From assembly GCA_016281435.1 (NCBI GenBank), contig JAEEIQ010000083.1, positions 1 to 42,119 of the forward strand: 42,119 nucleotides of DNA. Reading direction: 5' to 3'. Position numbers and translations under genes: made by a program. Every line of letters starts with the position of its first letter. Positions within the stretch are counted from its first letter, which is position 1. Of this stretch, positions 32,706 through 41,220 are shown piece by piece. Under the pieces are notes generated by a model, which saw only the letters and a list, made by a program, of their open reading frames with translations, was not told where the DNA came from and did no database searches. The DNA comes from Bacteroidales bacterium. Lineage in GTDB: Bacteria > Bacteroidota > Bacteroidia > Bacteroidales > UBA932.

Positions 32706-34079
32706 ATGAACCTGAGAAAACCGTTGATCCTGAGTGTATGGGTGTTCGTGGCACTCGTCTCGTGCCGCGGCGTTGCCGACAAGGCAGGGTCCTGGCGGGA
32801 GTTGCTCTCGGAGAGCGACCGCCTGGCCACCATGCAGGATTGGGAACCAGCCACTGAATATGCCCTTAAGGCCTTGTCCGCGGGCGATTTGACAGATGGC
32901 GGCCGCTCCCTGTCCCTCAGCAGGCTGGCTGCACTTGACATCATGACCTGGCGCGATGCCCAGGGCTGGGAGCACGCCGTCGAGGCGGAGCGTCTAGCCA
33001 GGGCCGAAGGGACCGACACCCTGATTGCGGCCGCCCTGCTCCAGAAGGGCCGTCTGCAGCTCTGCGGGGCCATCACCGAGGGCGAGGCCCAGGATGCCGA
33101 TGCGCTGCAGACCCTTCAGGAAGCCCTGTCCCTTGCATCCGGAAGTCCCGTTCTCCAGGCGGACATCCTCCTCCAGATAAGTCAGGCATACATCGGACTC
33201 AACCGCTTCAACGAGCCGATCGACCCGGCCTTATATGCCAAGGCGGGCGGCAGCATCGAGCAGGCCGTCGCCGTCTCGAAAGACCCATCCTTCCCCTCAA
33301 GGGCCTTGCCTTATTGGATGCGTTGGTACCGCCAGGGGGGAAAATGGCAGGATGGAATAGAATGTTGTCGGAAGGTGCTGGATGGACTTAAGGAGGATGA
33401 TTACCTTATGCGGAGCCAGTGCTGGAACAACCTTGTGATGTTGTATTCCCAGGCTGGGGACATCCAGAATGCCGCATCCGCCCATCAACAGTACGTGTAT
33501 GCGACGGAGTATTACATGCGTCAGAAGGCCGATGCCCGCCTGCAGGAGATGGAAACGCGCTACGAGACATCCCTCAAGGAAGCCAGCATCGCGCGGATGC
33601 GCATCTGGGTGGCCATGCTGATAATCCTCGTCGCCGCGCTCGTCGTGATAACGGTCATTTCACTGTTCTACATCCGGCGTATAGTCGCTTCCGACCGCGG
33701 GAAGGAGCAGCTCCTGCGCCTGATTTCCAAGGACTTCGCGCTGAATGACGTGTCACGTATCCCGGATGGGGCCTCCGTGCGTGCCCGGTGTGAGCAGCTG
33801 CTGGGAGAGGAAGACGGCTCGGTCGCGGACGACATCGCATCTTATATGGAGAACCTTGCCGAGGAGCGAAAGCGGAAAATCAGCAAGCTGGGTCTTACGG
33901 CCCGCGAACTCGAAGTCATACGTCTCAGCGCCGAAGGCCTTTCCGCCGCCGGAATCGCGGACAAGCTTCATATCAGCATCTACACGGTCAAGAACCACAA
34001 GCAGAACATCTACCAGAAGATGGATGTCCGCAACAACGTCGGGATGCTGCGGGCCGCAAATCAGCTCGGAATAGTCTAA
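32706..34079 (+). CDS. Membrane TPR-like protein with C-terminal LuxR-type HTH (second)
   Basis: The protein is 457 aa from ATG 32706; a TTG extension to 32697 overlaps the promoter. The N-terminus carries a lipobox (VALVSC, Cys20). Residues ~25-290 are helical TPR-like repeats (for example WEHAVEAERLARAEG and DALQTLQEALSLASG). A transmembrane helix lies at ~300-325 (MLIILVAALVVITVISLFYI). A linker of ~65 residues leads to a LuxR domain (LTARELEVIRLSAEGLSAAGIADKL, then STYTVK-like ISIYTVKNHKQNIYQKM). It is probably an inner-membrane one-component regulator like the protein at 27997, though its recognition helix differs clearly. A target operon is not obvious. Confidence 0.83.
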   Translation: MNLRKPLILSVWVFVALVSCRGVADKAGSWRELLSESDRLATMQDWEPATEYALKALSAGDLTDGGRSLSLSRLAALDIMTWRDAQGWEHAVEAERLARAEGTDTLIAAALLQKGRLQLCGAITEGEAQDADALQTLQEALSLASGSPVLQADILLQISQAYIGLNRFNEPIDPALYAKAGGSIEQAVAVSKDPSFPSRALPYWMRWYRQGGKWQDGIECCRKVLDGLKEDDYLMRSQCWNNLVMLYSQAGDIQNAASAHQQYVYATEYYMRQKADARLQEMETRYETSLKEASIARMRIWVAMLIILVAALVVITVISLFYIRRIVASDRGKEQLLRLISKDFALNDVSRIPDGASVRARCEQLLGEEDGSVADDIASYMENLAEERKRKISKLGLTARELEVIRLSAEGLSAAGIADKLHISIYTVKNHKQNIYQKMDVRNNVGMLRAANQLGIV

Positions 34080-34084
34080 AATAG

Positions 34085-34127
34085 TACTTTCGCACTATAC
34101 ATCTGATAACCATAATATCTATTTTCG
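34085..34127 (+). promoter_or_regulatory. Two tandem TAnnTTTCG boxes before the Ig-domain lipoprotein
   Basis: TACTTTCGC (34085-34093) and TATTTTCGC (34120-34128), 35 bp apart, both differ from TAnnTTTG at the same position. The second lies 22 nt before ATG 34150. They could be variant -7 boxes or a repeated regulatory site. Confidence 0.4.
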
Positions 34128-34149
34128 CGGAAAGCGTTAAAATAGATTT

Positions 34150-36225
34150 ATGAAAAAGATTCTTTCAACCTTCGCTGCCCTCGCAGCGCTCGCCATGACG
34201 GCCTGTACCGAGGAAGAGATCAATAAATTCCTCGCGGGGCAGGAAGTTCCCGCAACGGGAATTTCTTTTGACCAGCCTAGTTATGAAATGACTGTAGGCG
34301 AGACCCTGCAGCTCGTAGCCACCGTGACTCCCGAGAATTGCACCCAGAAGGTGGAATGGACTTCTCTCATGGAAGAGACCGCCACGGTAAAAGACGGCCT
34401 TGTAACTGCCCTGAAGGAAGGTATCGCTTCGATTTCGGCCAAGGTCGGGGAATACCAGACAGGATGCCGTATAATCATCCGCGCTGCAAGCAGCGGGAGC
34501 GTGGCGGCCGTCAGGCTCAACAAGACGGCCCTGCAGATGGAAATCGGCCAGAGCGAAGTGCTCATAGCCACGGTCCTTCCCGAGGATGCTGCGGATAAGA
34601 CGGTCACCTGGAGCAGCACCAATCCCCGGGTTGCGGACGTCGTGCTTGGAGAGGGCTACGGCGCAGACGGCACCGTAGTGGTCGGTGGCAGGGTTACCGC
34701 CATCGCCGAGGGTGAGGCCGTCATCGAGGCCAAGGCCGGCAATGCGACCGCCACGTGTACGGTCAAGGTAGGCAAGGGTCAGGGCCAGGGCGGCAATGGC
34801 GAAGGGGACGGCAAGATCGAGGCTACCGAGATACAACTCAATAAATCGGAAATCACCGTCGTGACGGGCCTAAGCGAGCAACTCGAAGTCGTGAAGCTCC
34901 TGCCGGAGAACGCCACGGAGAAGACAGTTGTCTGGGAAAGCGACAACACGGAGATCGCCCTTGTCACGCCCCGTGACGCGACTGTCGACGGCGTCTTCTA
35001 CAAGGGCGGAAGGGTCACCGGAAAGAATCCGGGCACTACCACGATCCGTGCGCTCGCCGGCGTGGCAAGGGCGGAATGCAAGGTGACCGTCACTTCCGGC
35101 GGCACCGTTACCATCGAGAGCATCACCATCGACCCTTCGTCTGTCAACCTTGCCGTAGATGAAGAAAAGATCCTGACAGCCGTCATCACTCCGTCCGGAG
35201 CCAAGGCGAATGTCGTGTGGCAGATCGACCAGCAGAAGATAGCCGCAGTCGGATCCATCGGCGAGAAGCAGGCCAAGGTACAGGGCCTTTCCGCCGGCAA
35301 GGCTACCGTCACTGCCATTGCGGGTGGCAAGAGCGCTACCTGCGAGGTCACGGTGACCGGCGGGTCAAGCGCTTCCGTGCCGGTGTCGTCCATCACCCTG
35401 GACAAGACCTCCCTTGAGATTGAAGTGGGCCAGTCCGCCCAGCTTACCGCTACGGTGCTGCCCGAAACGGCTACCGTCAAGAATATCATTTGGACCACTA
35501 CGGAGCCTCGCAAGGCGTATGTAAACGGCGGCCTTGTCACGGGATACGGTGTTTGTGAGGCCACGATTACGGCCACGAGCGTGAGCAACCCCGAAGTGTC
35601 GGCTACCTGCACGGTAAAGGTGAAAGCCGCCGGAAGCAGCAGCGGGGAAACGGGGATCGAGGCGGTCGATCTGGGCCTTCCGAGCGGGTTGAAATGGGGC
35701 TCCATGAACGTCGGCGCTTCAACACCGGAGGGTTATGGCAACCACTACGCCTGGGGAGAGACTGGTCCCAAAACAAGTTATTCGCTATCCAACTATAAGT
35801 ATAAACCGTACTCAACTGCCGAACTCACACTGTATCCCAAGTACGAGACCAAGCTCGGAGGCGACAGGAAGACTGTCCTGGAAGCCGCAGATGATGCCGC
35901 GAGCGTGAACTTCGGAGACGGTTGGCGTATGGCCACCTTCAGTGAGTGGAAAGAACTGCGCGAAGAGTGTACTTGGACATGGACGACACGGAACAGGGTC
36001 AATGGGATGCTGGTGACAGGCCCGAACGGCAAGAGCATCTTCCTTCCCGCTGCCGGCGTCTATAAGAGTTCCAAGGAAAACCAGGGCAACTACGGCAGCT
36101 ACTGGACTTCCTCGCTTGCGGAAGCAGAGGGAACGGCGCACGCCGTGGATTTCATCTCCAATGACAAGACCATTGCGGTCATAGGCCGTGAATGCGGACT
36201 GTCCGTGCGTCCCGTCAAACCGTAA
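34150..36225 (+). CDS. Lipoprotein with five Ig-like (Big_2) domains and a C-terminal Fib_succ_major domain
   Basis: The protein is 691 aa. A lipoprotein signal ends AMTAC (Cys19). Five bacterial Ig-like domains follow at about 34-112, 116-208, 224-316, 320-403 and 410-493. They are recognisable by V.L(N/D)K...(M/L)E.G....L.ATV.P and by C-terminal strands such as ATCTVKV; a Gly/Gln/Asn linker separates the second and third. The C-terminal ~190 residues (VDLGLPSGLKWGSMNVGA to VRPVKP) are the Fibrobacter major-paralogous domain, common in Bacteroidetes surface proteins. It is likely a rod-like, surface-exposed adhesin. Its last 11 bases overlap the end of the convergent response-regulator gene. 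Confidence 0.9.
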   Translation: MKKILSTFAALAALAMTACTEEEINKFLAGQEVPATGISFDQPSYEMTVGETLQLVATVTPENCTQKVEWTSLMEETATVKDGLVTALKEGIASISAKVGEYQTGCRIIIRAASSGSVAAVRLNKTALQMEIGQSEVLIATVLPEDAADKTVTWSSTNPRVADVVLGEGYGADGTVVVGGRVTAIAEGEAVIEAKAGNATATCTVKVGKGQGQGGNGEGDGKIEATEIQLNKSEITVVTGLSEQLEVVKLLPENATEKTVVWESDNTEIALVTPRDATVDGVFYKGGRVTGKNPGTTTIRALAGVARAECKVTVTSGGTVTIESITIDPSSVNLAVDEEKILTAVITPSGAKANVVWQIDQQKIAAVGSIGEKQAKVQGLSAGKATVTAIAGGKSATCEVTVTGGSSASVPVSSITLDKTSLEIEVGQSAQLTATVLPETATVKNIIWTTTEPRKAYVNGGLVTGYGVCEATITATSVSNPEVSATCTVKVKAAGSSSGETGIEAVDLGLPSGLKWGSMNVGASTPEGYGNHYAWGETGPKTSYSLSNYKYKPYSTAELTLYPKYETKLGGDRKTVLEAADDAASVNFGDGWRMATFSEWKELREECTWTWTTRNRVNGMLVTGPNGKSIFLPAAGVYKSSKENQGNYGSYWTSSLAEAEGTAHAVDFISNDKTIAVIGRECGLSVRPVKP

Positions 36226-36868
36226 CTATTCCCTTGGCGGCTGCCGTGGCGACGCACTCGATGATGCTGTCGAGGCCGAATTTGCCTTTGATACGCTCCT
36301 TGTAGCTGTCCACGGTGTTGATGGATATTTCCAGGGCCGAAGCAATTTGGGCGTTGCTGTAACCGGATGATGTCAGTTGCAGCACGTCCAGTTCCCTTGG
36401 TGTCAGGCCCTGGGGCTTGCGTGCGGCGAGGTTCTCCTTGCCGCCGAAGATGCGAAGGATCTTCTCCGAATCGATCGTTTCTCCGAAAAACAGGCATTTG
36501 CCTGCAGCCACGCCGGCAATGGCTTCGACTATGGATCCTGGCGCTGAATCCTTGGCCAGATAGGCGCATGCGCCCGAGGAAAGGGCCCTCAGGATATAGG
36601 CCGGATTCTTATAATGGGACAGCACCAGGGTTTTCACTCCCGGGAAAGCCTCGTGAAGGATTCCGAGCAGGGTGAGGCCGTCGGTTTCTGATTCCAGGGT
36701 GATGTCCACGACAGCGATATCCGTCTCCGGGTGGGCATTCAGGAACGATACCGCCGCCCCGGCCGAAGCCACGGATTCTACATTTCCGAATGAAGGGTCG
36801 GCGGAAAGGGCCAGTTTCAGCCCCATCACGAACACAGCGGAATCTTCGATAAGCAGGATGTCTGTCAT
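36215..36868 (-). CDS. NarL/FixJ-type response regulator
   Basis: The protein is 217 aa. The receiver domain (~1-120) has the acidic pair Glu8/Asp9, phosphoacceptor Asp55 (IAVVDITLE), Ser84 in the Thr/Ser switch position, and Lys106 (YLAKDS). The LuxR/GerE DNA-binding domain (~153-217) reads LTPRELDVLQLTSSGYSNAQIA, then SINTVDSYKERIKGKF. Its ATG overlaps the stop of the upstream sensor kinase by four bases, so the two form a coupled two-component pair. It should be activated by phosphorylation by that kinase. The target genes are unknown; the neighbouring convergent Ig-domain lipoprotein and the divergent lipoprotein at 39688 are candidates. Confidence 0.95.
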   Translation of the reverse strand: MTDILLIEDSAVFVMGLKLALSADPSFGNVESVASAGAAVSFLNAHPETDIAVVDITLESETDGLTLLGILHEAFPGVKTLVLSHYKNPAYILRALSSGACAYLAKDSAPGSIVEAIAGVAAGKCLFFGETIDSEKILRIFGGKENLAARKPQGLTPRELDVLQLTSSGYSNAQIASALEISINTVDSYKERIKGKFGLDSIIECVATAAAKGIVTV

Positions 36869-39570
36869 AGGTTGATAGTTATTTCAAGGCCGCCTTCCGG
36901 CCGGTTGCGCATTTCCATCGACGCGTTCAGCTTGTCCAGCAGTTCGCGCGTGATAACGAGCCCGAGGCCATGGCCCCAGTGCGCGTTTTCCTCCTTCAAT
37001 CCGGGGCCTTCGTCGGAGATGATGATCTGTTTTCCCCTGGCGCGCAGCGTCACCCTCCCACCTTCCGGGCTTGCCTTCACGGCATTGTCCAGCAGGTTCC
37101 TCAGTACGGTCAGGAGCATGTTGCGGTCGGTCCGCACCGTAAGTCCGGCGGGGATGTCCACCGTGACAGGCTCTTCCTTCCTGATGGTTCCGATGGCTTC
37201 CGAGGCCAGCGCAGCCAGGTCCTCATCCCGCATTACCGGCTCCAGCATCCCTTTCTGGCTCAGGGACCACAGAAGCAGGTTCTCCAGCAGGGAGTATGTG
37301 TTTTCTGCGGACCGGGCCAGCTGCGCAAGCCCTTCTTTTATCTGCGCAGGCGGCAGCAGGTCGATTTTCTCCAGCAGCTGTCCGGATAGCATGCGGCTCC
37401 CCGAAACAGGGTTCCGGAGGTCATGCGAAATAATCGAGAAAAGACGGTTTCGCATGTCCAGTTCCTTCACGAGCAGGCGTCTTTCCCTAAGGCGGAGTAC
37501 GGTCCATACCACGGCCGTGAGAAGGAGCGCATAGAGCAGCATGAACGGCCACCGGAGCCATAGAGGAGGGGGAATGCGGAGGGTCCGCTCCCTGCTCTCG
37601 CCGCGGTCCCACCGGCCGAAGATATCGGAATCCTGTTCCTGCAGGACATAGCGCCCGGGGCTGATGTTTTCCGGCAGACCGGGAAAATGTCCTTCCGTCC
37701 ATTCTCCGCCGTTCAGGCGGTAGCGGTGCCGGATCAGCCGCCCTAGCGGCAGATTCCTGTCGGCACGGACGGCGAGCAGGCTGTCAGGATGGAAAGTCAC
37801 GGCCCCGGCTGCGCCGCCGAATGCAAGGCCTCCGTCCTTCAGGCGGCAGGAAACCCTCTCGCCGTAGATGTCCGAGGGGAATCCGAGCTCTTTCGGGACG
37901 CGTCCCTCGCTGCCGTCGGTGTCGATGAACCACAGTCCGTCCTCGGTCCCGGCCCAGAGACGGCCTTTCCCGTCGGCTTCCACCGACTGCACCAGCATGC
38001 CGTCCAGGCAATGCCCGCCCGAAGGGCTCCAGAGCCCACCCCGGGTGGCCGCCCAGACCTTGCCGTCGGGCGTAAGGCAAAGGTCCGTGACATAGTCGTC
38101 AGGAATGGAGGAATTCTCCTTGAAATACTTTGTCACGAGGCCCGTCCGGCGGTCTATGATGTTGAGTCCGGCCTGCGTGGTGGCATAGACCAGGTTGCCG
38201 TCGGCGTCCTCGATGATGCGGCTTCCCAGGCGGGAGCTGACGTAGATGTTGGAATCCACCTGCGGTGAAGGGTAGCGGAAGGGGCTCAGCCAGCGCGGAG
38301 GTAGGCTCCTTCCTGCCTTGCGGTCCCATTCGTTGAGGCCGACTCCTTCCCAGGTGACCACCCAGAACCGGCCGTCGCGGTCCTCCAGGAAGTCTGAAAT
38401 CCAGTTGGCCCCGTCCAGGTTCTCGGCGGCGACCCGCTGCTTTTCAGGAAGCTGGCCCGAAAGGCGCTCCTTGTGCATCCTGCCGTCTTTCCAAACCTCC
38501 CATCCCGTATTGTTCCAGAGGCCCACGTAGATGGTCCCGGAGCTGTCCTCATACAAGGCAGAGATACGTTCTTCGACCGTTCCGACATGGAGATTGCCGT
38601 TGTGGTCCTCCATAAGGGCGGATACCTGGGCAGCAGAGACAAGCCTCACCTGCTGCAAGGCAGGGGACAGCACGGAGAGGCCGTTGTCGCCGCCGGCCCA
38701 GATATTGCCCTGGCGGTCTTCGAATATGCAATAGAGTTCACCGGAGGAAAGGCTTGAGGGGTCGTCTGCCTCGTGGCGGAAGACTTGTGAATTCTCCGGA
38801 TGCGCGGTGTCCACTATCCCCAGCCCGTAGGATCCCGCCGCCCAAAGCCTGCCGCCATGGTCCGTGAGCAGCCTGGCGTGGGAAATGGGAAGGCGCCCGA
38901 GCCGGACGGGCCTGCCGGCCTCGTAGGTATGCAGGAGGGAGGTGTGGTCTTCAAAGGAGTATAGTTTCCCGCCGCTTTCGGCATAGCTCCCGTTGCAGAG
39001 CATGCCTTCCCAGGAAGGAAGCGTGACCTGCGGATTTTCACGGCTCCCGACGAACTGGTTGTGGACGATGCGGCCGGCCAGCCAGAGTTTCCCGTCCGAA
39101 GCCTCGTATATCTGATAATATGGATAGTCCCCTTCCGAATCCCGCTTGGAGTAGAAGCAGCGGGCTTCCTCCCTGATGCCGTTTTTGTAGGAGAGTTTAA
39201 GAAGGAGGCTGTCGCCGACGGTGACCCAGACAAAGCCGTCGGAGTCGGTCAGCAGCGCGCGGATATTGCCTTCAATGCTGTCATCCAGCACCTTGAGACC
39301 CCCGGGCGTGCCAATCCACAGCCGGTTCGCTCCGTCCACCGCGAGGGCGTTGACCCTGCCGTATTCCTTCCAGCTCCTGAAGCGTGAGCCGTCGAAACTG
39401 GCCAGTCCGTTCCTCGTGCCTATCCACAGAGTGCCTTCAGCGTCCTGCGCAATGGCATAAACGGTGTTGGAAGGCAGGCCGTCGGCCGCGACGTAGTTTA
39501 CAAATCGCGGAGCCTGTGCCCATAGACCCGGTGAAAGAAGGAACATGAATATGATGAACAGGCTTCGCAT
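36865..39570 (-). CDS. Reg_prop two-component sensor histidine kinase
   Basis: The protein is 901 aa. A signal peptide ends GLWAQA (~20). A periplasmic region of ~600 residues is made of Reg_prop propeller repeats (DAEGTLWIGTRNGLASFDGS, ANRLWIGTPGGLKVLDD, RQGNIWAGGDNGLSVLSP). A Y_Y_Y-like sandwich (RYRLNGGEWTEG) follows, then a transmembrane helix at ~672-694. The kinase core has the H-box SHDLRNP with His716, the N-box NLLDNAVKA (Asn829), DEGPGL and GHGLGL. Unlike the usual hybrid sensors of Bacteroides polysaccharide loci, it has no receiver or AraC domain; the regulator is the separate overlapping gene downstream. The ligand is unknown. Confidence 0.93.
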   Translation of the reverse strand: MRSLFIIFMFLLSPGLWAQAPRFVNYVAADGLPSNTVYAIAQDAEGTLWIGTRNGLASFDGSRFRSWKEYGRVNALAVDGANRLWIGTPGGLKVLDDSIEGNIRALLTDSDGFVWVTVGDSLLLKLSYKNGIREEARCFYSKRDSEGDYPYYQIYEASDGKLWLAGRIVHNQFVGSRENPQVTLPSWEGMLCNGSYAESGGKLYSFEDHTSLLHTYEAGRPVRLGRLPISHARLLTDHGGRLWAAGSYGLGIVDTAHPENSQVFRHEADDPSSLSSGELYCIFEDRQGNIWAGGDNGLSVLSPALQQVRLVSAAQVSALMEDHNGNLHVGTVEERISALYEDSSGTIYVGLWNNTGWEVWKDGRMHKERLSGQLPEKQRVAAENLDGANWISDFLEDRDGRFWVVTWEGVGLNEWDRKAGRSLPPRWLSPFRYPSPQVDSNIYVSSRLGSRIIEDADGNLVYATTQAGLNIIDRRTGLVTKYFKENSSIPDDYVTDLCLTPDGKVWAATRGGLWSPSGGHCLDGMLVQSVEADGKGRLWAGTEDGLWFIDTDGSEGRVPKELGFPSDIYGERVSCRLKDGGLAFGGAAGAVTFHPDSLLAVRADRNLPLGRLIRHRYRLNGGEWTEGHFPGLPENISPGRYVLQEQDSDIFGRWDRGESRERTLRIPPPLWLRWPFMLLYALLLTAVVWTVLRLRERRLLVKELDMRNRLFSIISHDLRNPVSGSRMLSGQLLEKIDLLPPAQIKEGLAQLARSAENTYSLLENLLLWSLSQKGMLEPVMRDEDLAALASEAIGTIRKEEPVTVDIPAGLTVRTDRNMLLTVLRNLLDNAVKASPEGGRVTLRARGKQIIISDEGPGLKEENAHWGHGLGLVITRELLDKLNASMEMRNRPEGGLEITINL

Positions 39571-39577
39571 GTCTTTG

Positions 39578-39585
39578 CAAAGATA
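39578..39585 (-). promoter_or_regulatory. -7 box for the sensor kinase-regulator operon
   Basis: On the minus strand TATCTTTG (39585-39578), followed by C, fits TAnnTTTGC and ends 7 nt before ATG 39570. A TTTG lies 24 nt upstream, longer than the usual spacing. Confidence 0.55.
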
Positions 39586-39661
39586 TCACTTCCTCTTGAA
39601 ATAACCTTGCAAATCAGTATGTTGTGGTGGAATCCGCCACAAGGGAGACAAGAGGCCTTTT

Positions 39662-39669
39662 TAACTTTG
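39662..39669 (+). promoter_or_regulatory. -7 box for the 39688 operon
   Basis: TAACTTTG (39662-39669), followed by C, fits TAnnTTTGC and gives an 18-nt leader to ATG 39688. It is divergent from the kinase promoter within 117 bp. Confidence 0.55.
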
Positions 39670-39687
39670 CGGAAAACACGCGCGTAT

Positions 39688-41208
39688 ATGAAAAAGATTA
39701 TTTTTGCCACACTGGCTTTTTCAATCGTTTTTATGTCCTCCTGCGGCAAGGACGATGCAAGCAATGCAAGGGCAACCTTCCGTAAAGCCAATATAGCAGG
39801 CGCCGGGATGCTGGCCCTCGCCCGGGGCGGCGCTGCCACCAGGGCCGAAGGAGACGTGACTGTCGGTCCCCAGGCCCTCTATACCGTATCGGAAGACGGA
39901 TCCCTGGTTGAGGTCAGCTACAACGTGGATGTGGAAGGGACGAACGGCGAAGTGGCCGAGACCATCCAGGCCAACCTCATCATTTCTCCCGGCTTCGTGT
40001 TCCCGGTAGGTGAAGGCTGGCTCTGGCTTGCCAACTGCCATTATGACGTGAAGGGAGGTTGGAACAATTATCCCAAGGACGGCAACAAGGCGGCGCGTCA
40101 TGCGCTGTCCAAGATCATCAATGATTTCAGCGCCAAGTACCACGACCGCCACGGCGCCCACTACCTTGTGAGAAAAAGCGACGGCGCCCTGTTCGAGTGG
40201 ACGCTGGAGGCAGGTGCTCCTGACGGAATGGACGACGGCTTCAAGCAGCCCACCTTCCTGGGCGGCTGGTTCCACCAACTGGGTAACGACCTGTTCGTGA
40301 GGACCGGCGGCTGGAATTATGATGGCATAAACGGAGGGCTTCCGTCACTTATCTGTCTGAAGGATAACGGCAGCAAGCTGGATGCCGTGAATGTACTTGG
40401 GAACAATATCTCCTGCTGGAAACTCTATCCTGCCGGAGGCGACTGCCTGGGCGGAACGTTCGGTTATCCAGGCGCGAATGGCGGAATGCATGGAATCATC
40501 GCCCCTCCTTCGTTTGAGCCGGTTCTTCTGCAAGTCGAAGCGAGCAAAGAGTCTTTCCTGCTTTCCATTGGCGGAAAGCTGTATTATGCAGAAACCTATG
40601 AGAAAGAAATCCGGGAGGGAGATGGTAAAGATTCCTGGACCAGGACAGTATCCTGCACGGACTTCTACAATCTTAGCGTCTCCGGAAGTTCAGTCACCCG
40701 CGGGAACCTCATCTGCACATTTAACGAGAGAATGGACCCGGGACGGGTTTATATCTCCACGACGGATAAACTCAACTGGTGGGGAGGTAATGAATATGAC
40801 GGGGCCGTAATCCACACATTCGATTCCAAGGCCGGCACGGTTTCCTCCAGGAGGCTGCCGGACCACTATCCTTCGAGAGAAGGTGAATATGTGGACGGGG
40901 TGGCTTACGCAATCGACGGCACTTCCGGCTTCTGGGAGTGCGACCTTTCCAAAGATGCGGCCGAGTATGTCCAGCTCGACTGGAGCAGCGCCGCTGAATA
41001 CCAGGGCAAGATCGTACCTGGGACCCTCAGGATGGAACGCTTCGAAGCCGCATCGCTTACCCTTCAGTTCGTCGCTTATATGACCAACGGCACGCAGCTG
41101 AATTTCTACACTTCCGTGACCGGTGCCGACCGCGGCAAGATCAGGACCACCGTCGGCTCCGACGGCAATGCCGGCATGGTCGTCACCACGATGGTGAGGT
41201 TGAATTAA
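39688..41208 (+). CDS. Beta-rich lipoprotein of unknown function
   Basis: The protein is 506 aa from ATG 39688; the in-frame extension to 39607 covers the promoter. A lipoprotein signal ends FMSSC (Cys19), followed by GKDD. The mature protein alternates short beta-strands with Gly/Asn/Trp turns (GFVFPVGEGWLWLANCHYD, TFLGGWFHQLGNDLFVRTGG, GIIAPPSFEPVLLQ), giving a propeller-like look reminiscent of DUF4374 proteins. I cannot confirm a family. It is likely exported to the outer membrane or surface. It precedes, by 12 bp, a beta-barrel gene and then a third secreted protein, so the three probably act together. It is divergent from the Reg_prop kinase. Confidence 0.8.
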   Translation: MKKIIFATLAFSIVFMSSCGKDDASNARATFRKANIAGAGMLALARGGAATRAEGDVTVGPQALYTVSEDGSLVEVSYNVDVEGTNGEVAETIQANLIISPGFVFPVGEGWLWLANCHYDVKGGWNNYPKDGNKAARHALSKIINDFSAKYHDRHGAHYLVRKSDGALFEWTLEAGAPDGMDDGFKQPTFLGGWFHQLGNDLFVRTGGWNYDGINGGLPSLICLKDNGSKLDAVNVLGNNISCWKLYPAGGDCLGGTFGYPGANGGMHGIIAPPSFEPVLLQVEASKESFLLSIGGKLYYAETYEKEIREGDGKDSWTRTVSCTDFYNLSVSGSSVTRGNLICTFNERMDPGRVYISTTDKLNWWGGNEYDGAVIHTFDSKAGTVSSRRLPDHYPSREGEYVDGVAYAIDGTSGFWECDLSKDAAEYVQLDWSSAAEYQGKIVPGTLRMERFEAASLTLQFVAYMTNGTQLNFYTSVTGADRGKIRTTVGSDGNAGMVVTTMVRLN

Positions 41209-41220
41209 AAGCGAAAGCAT

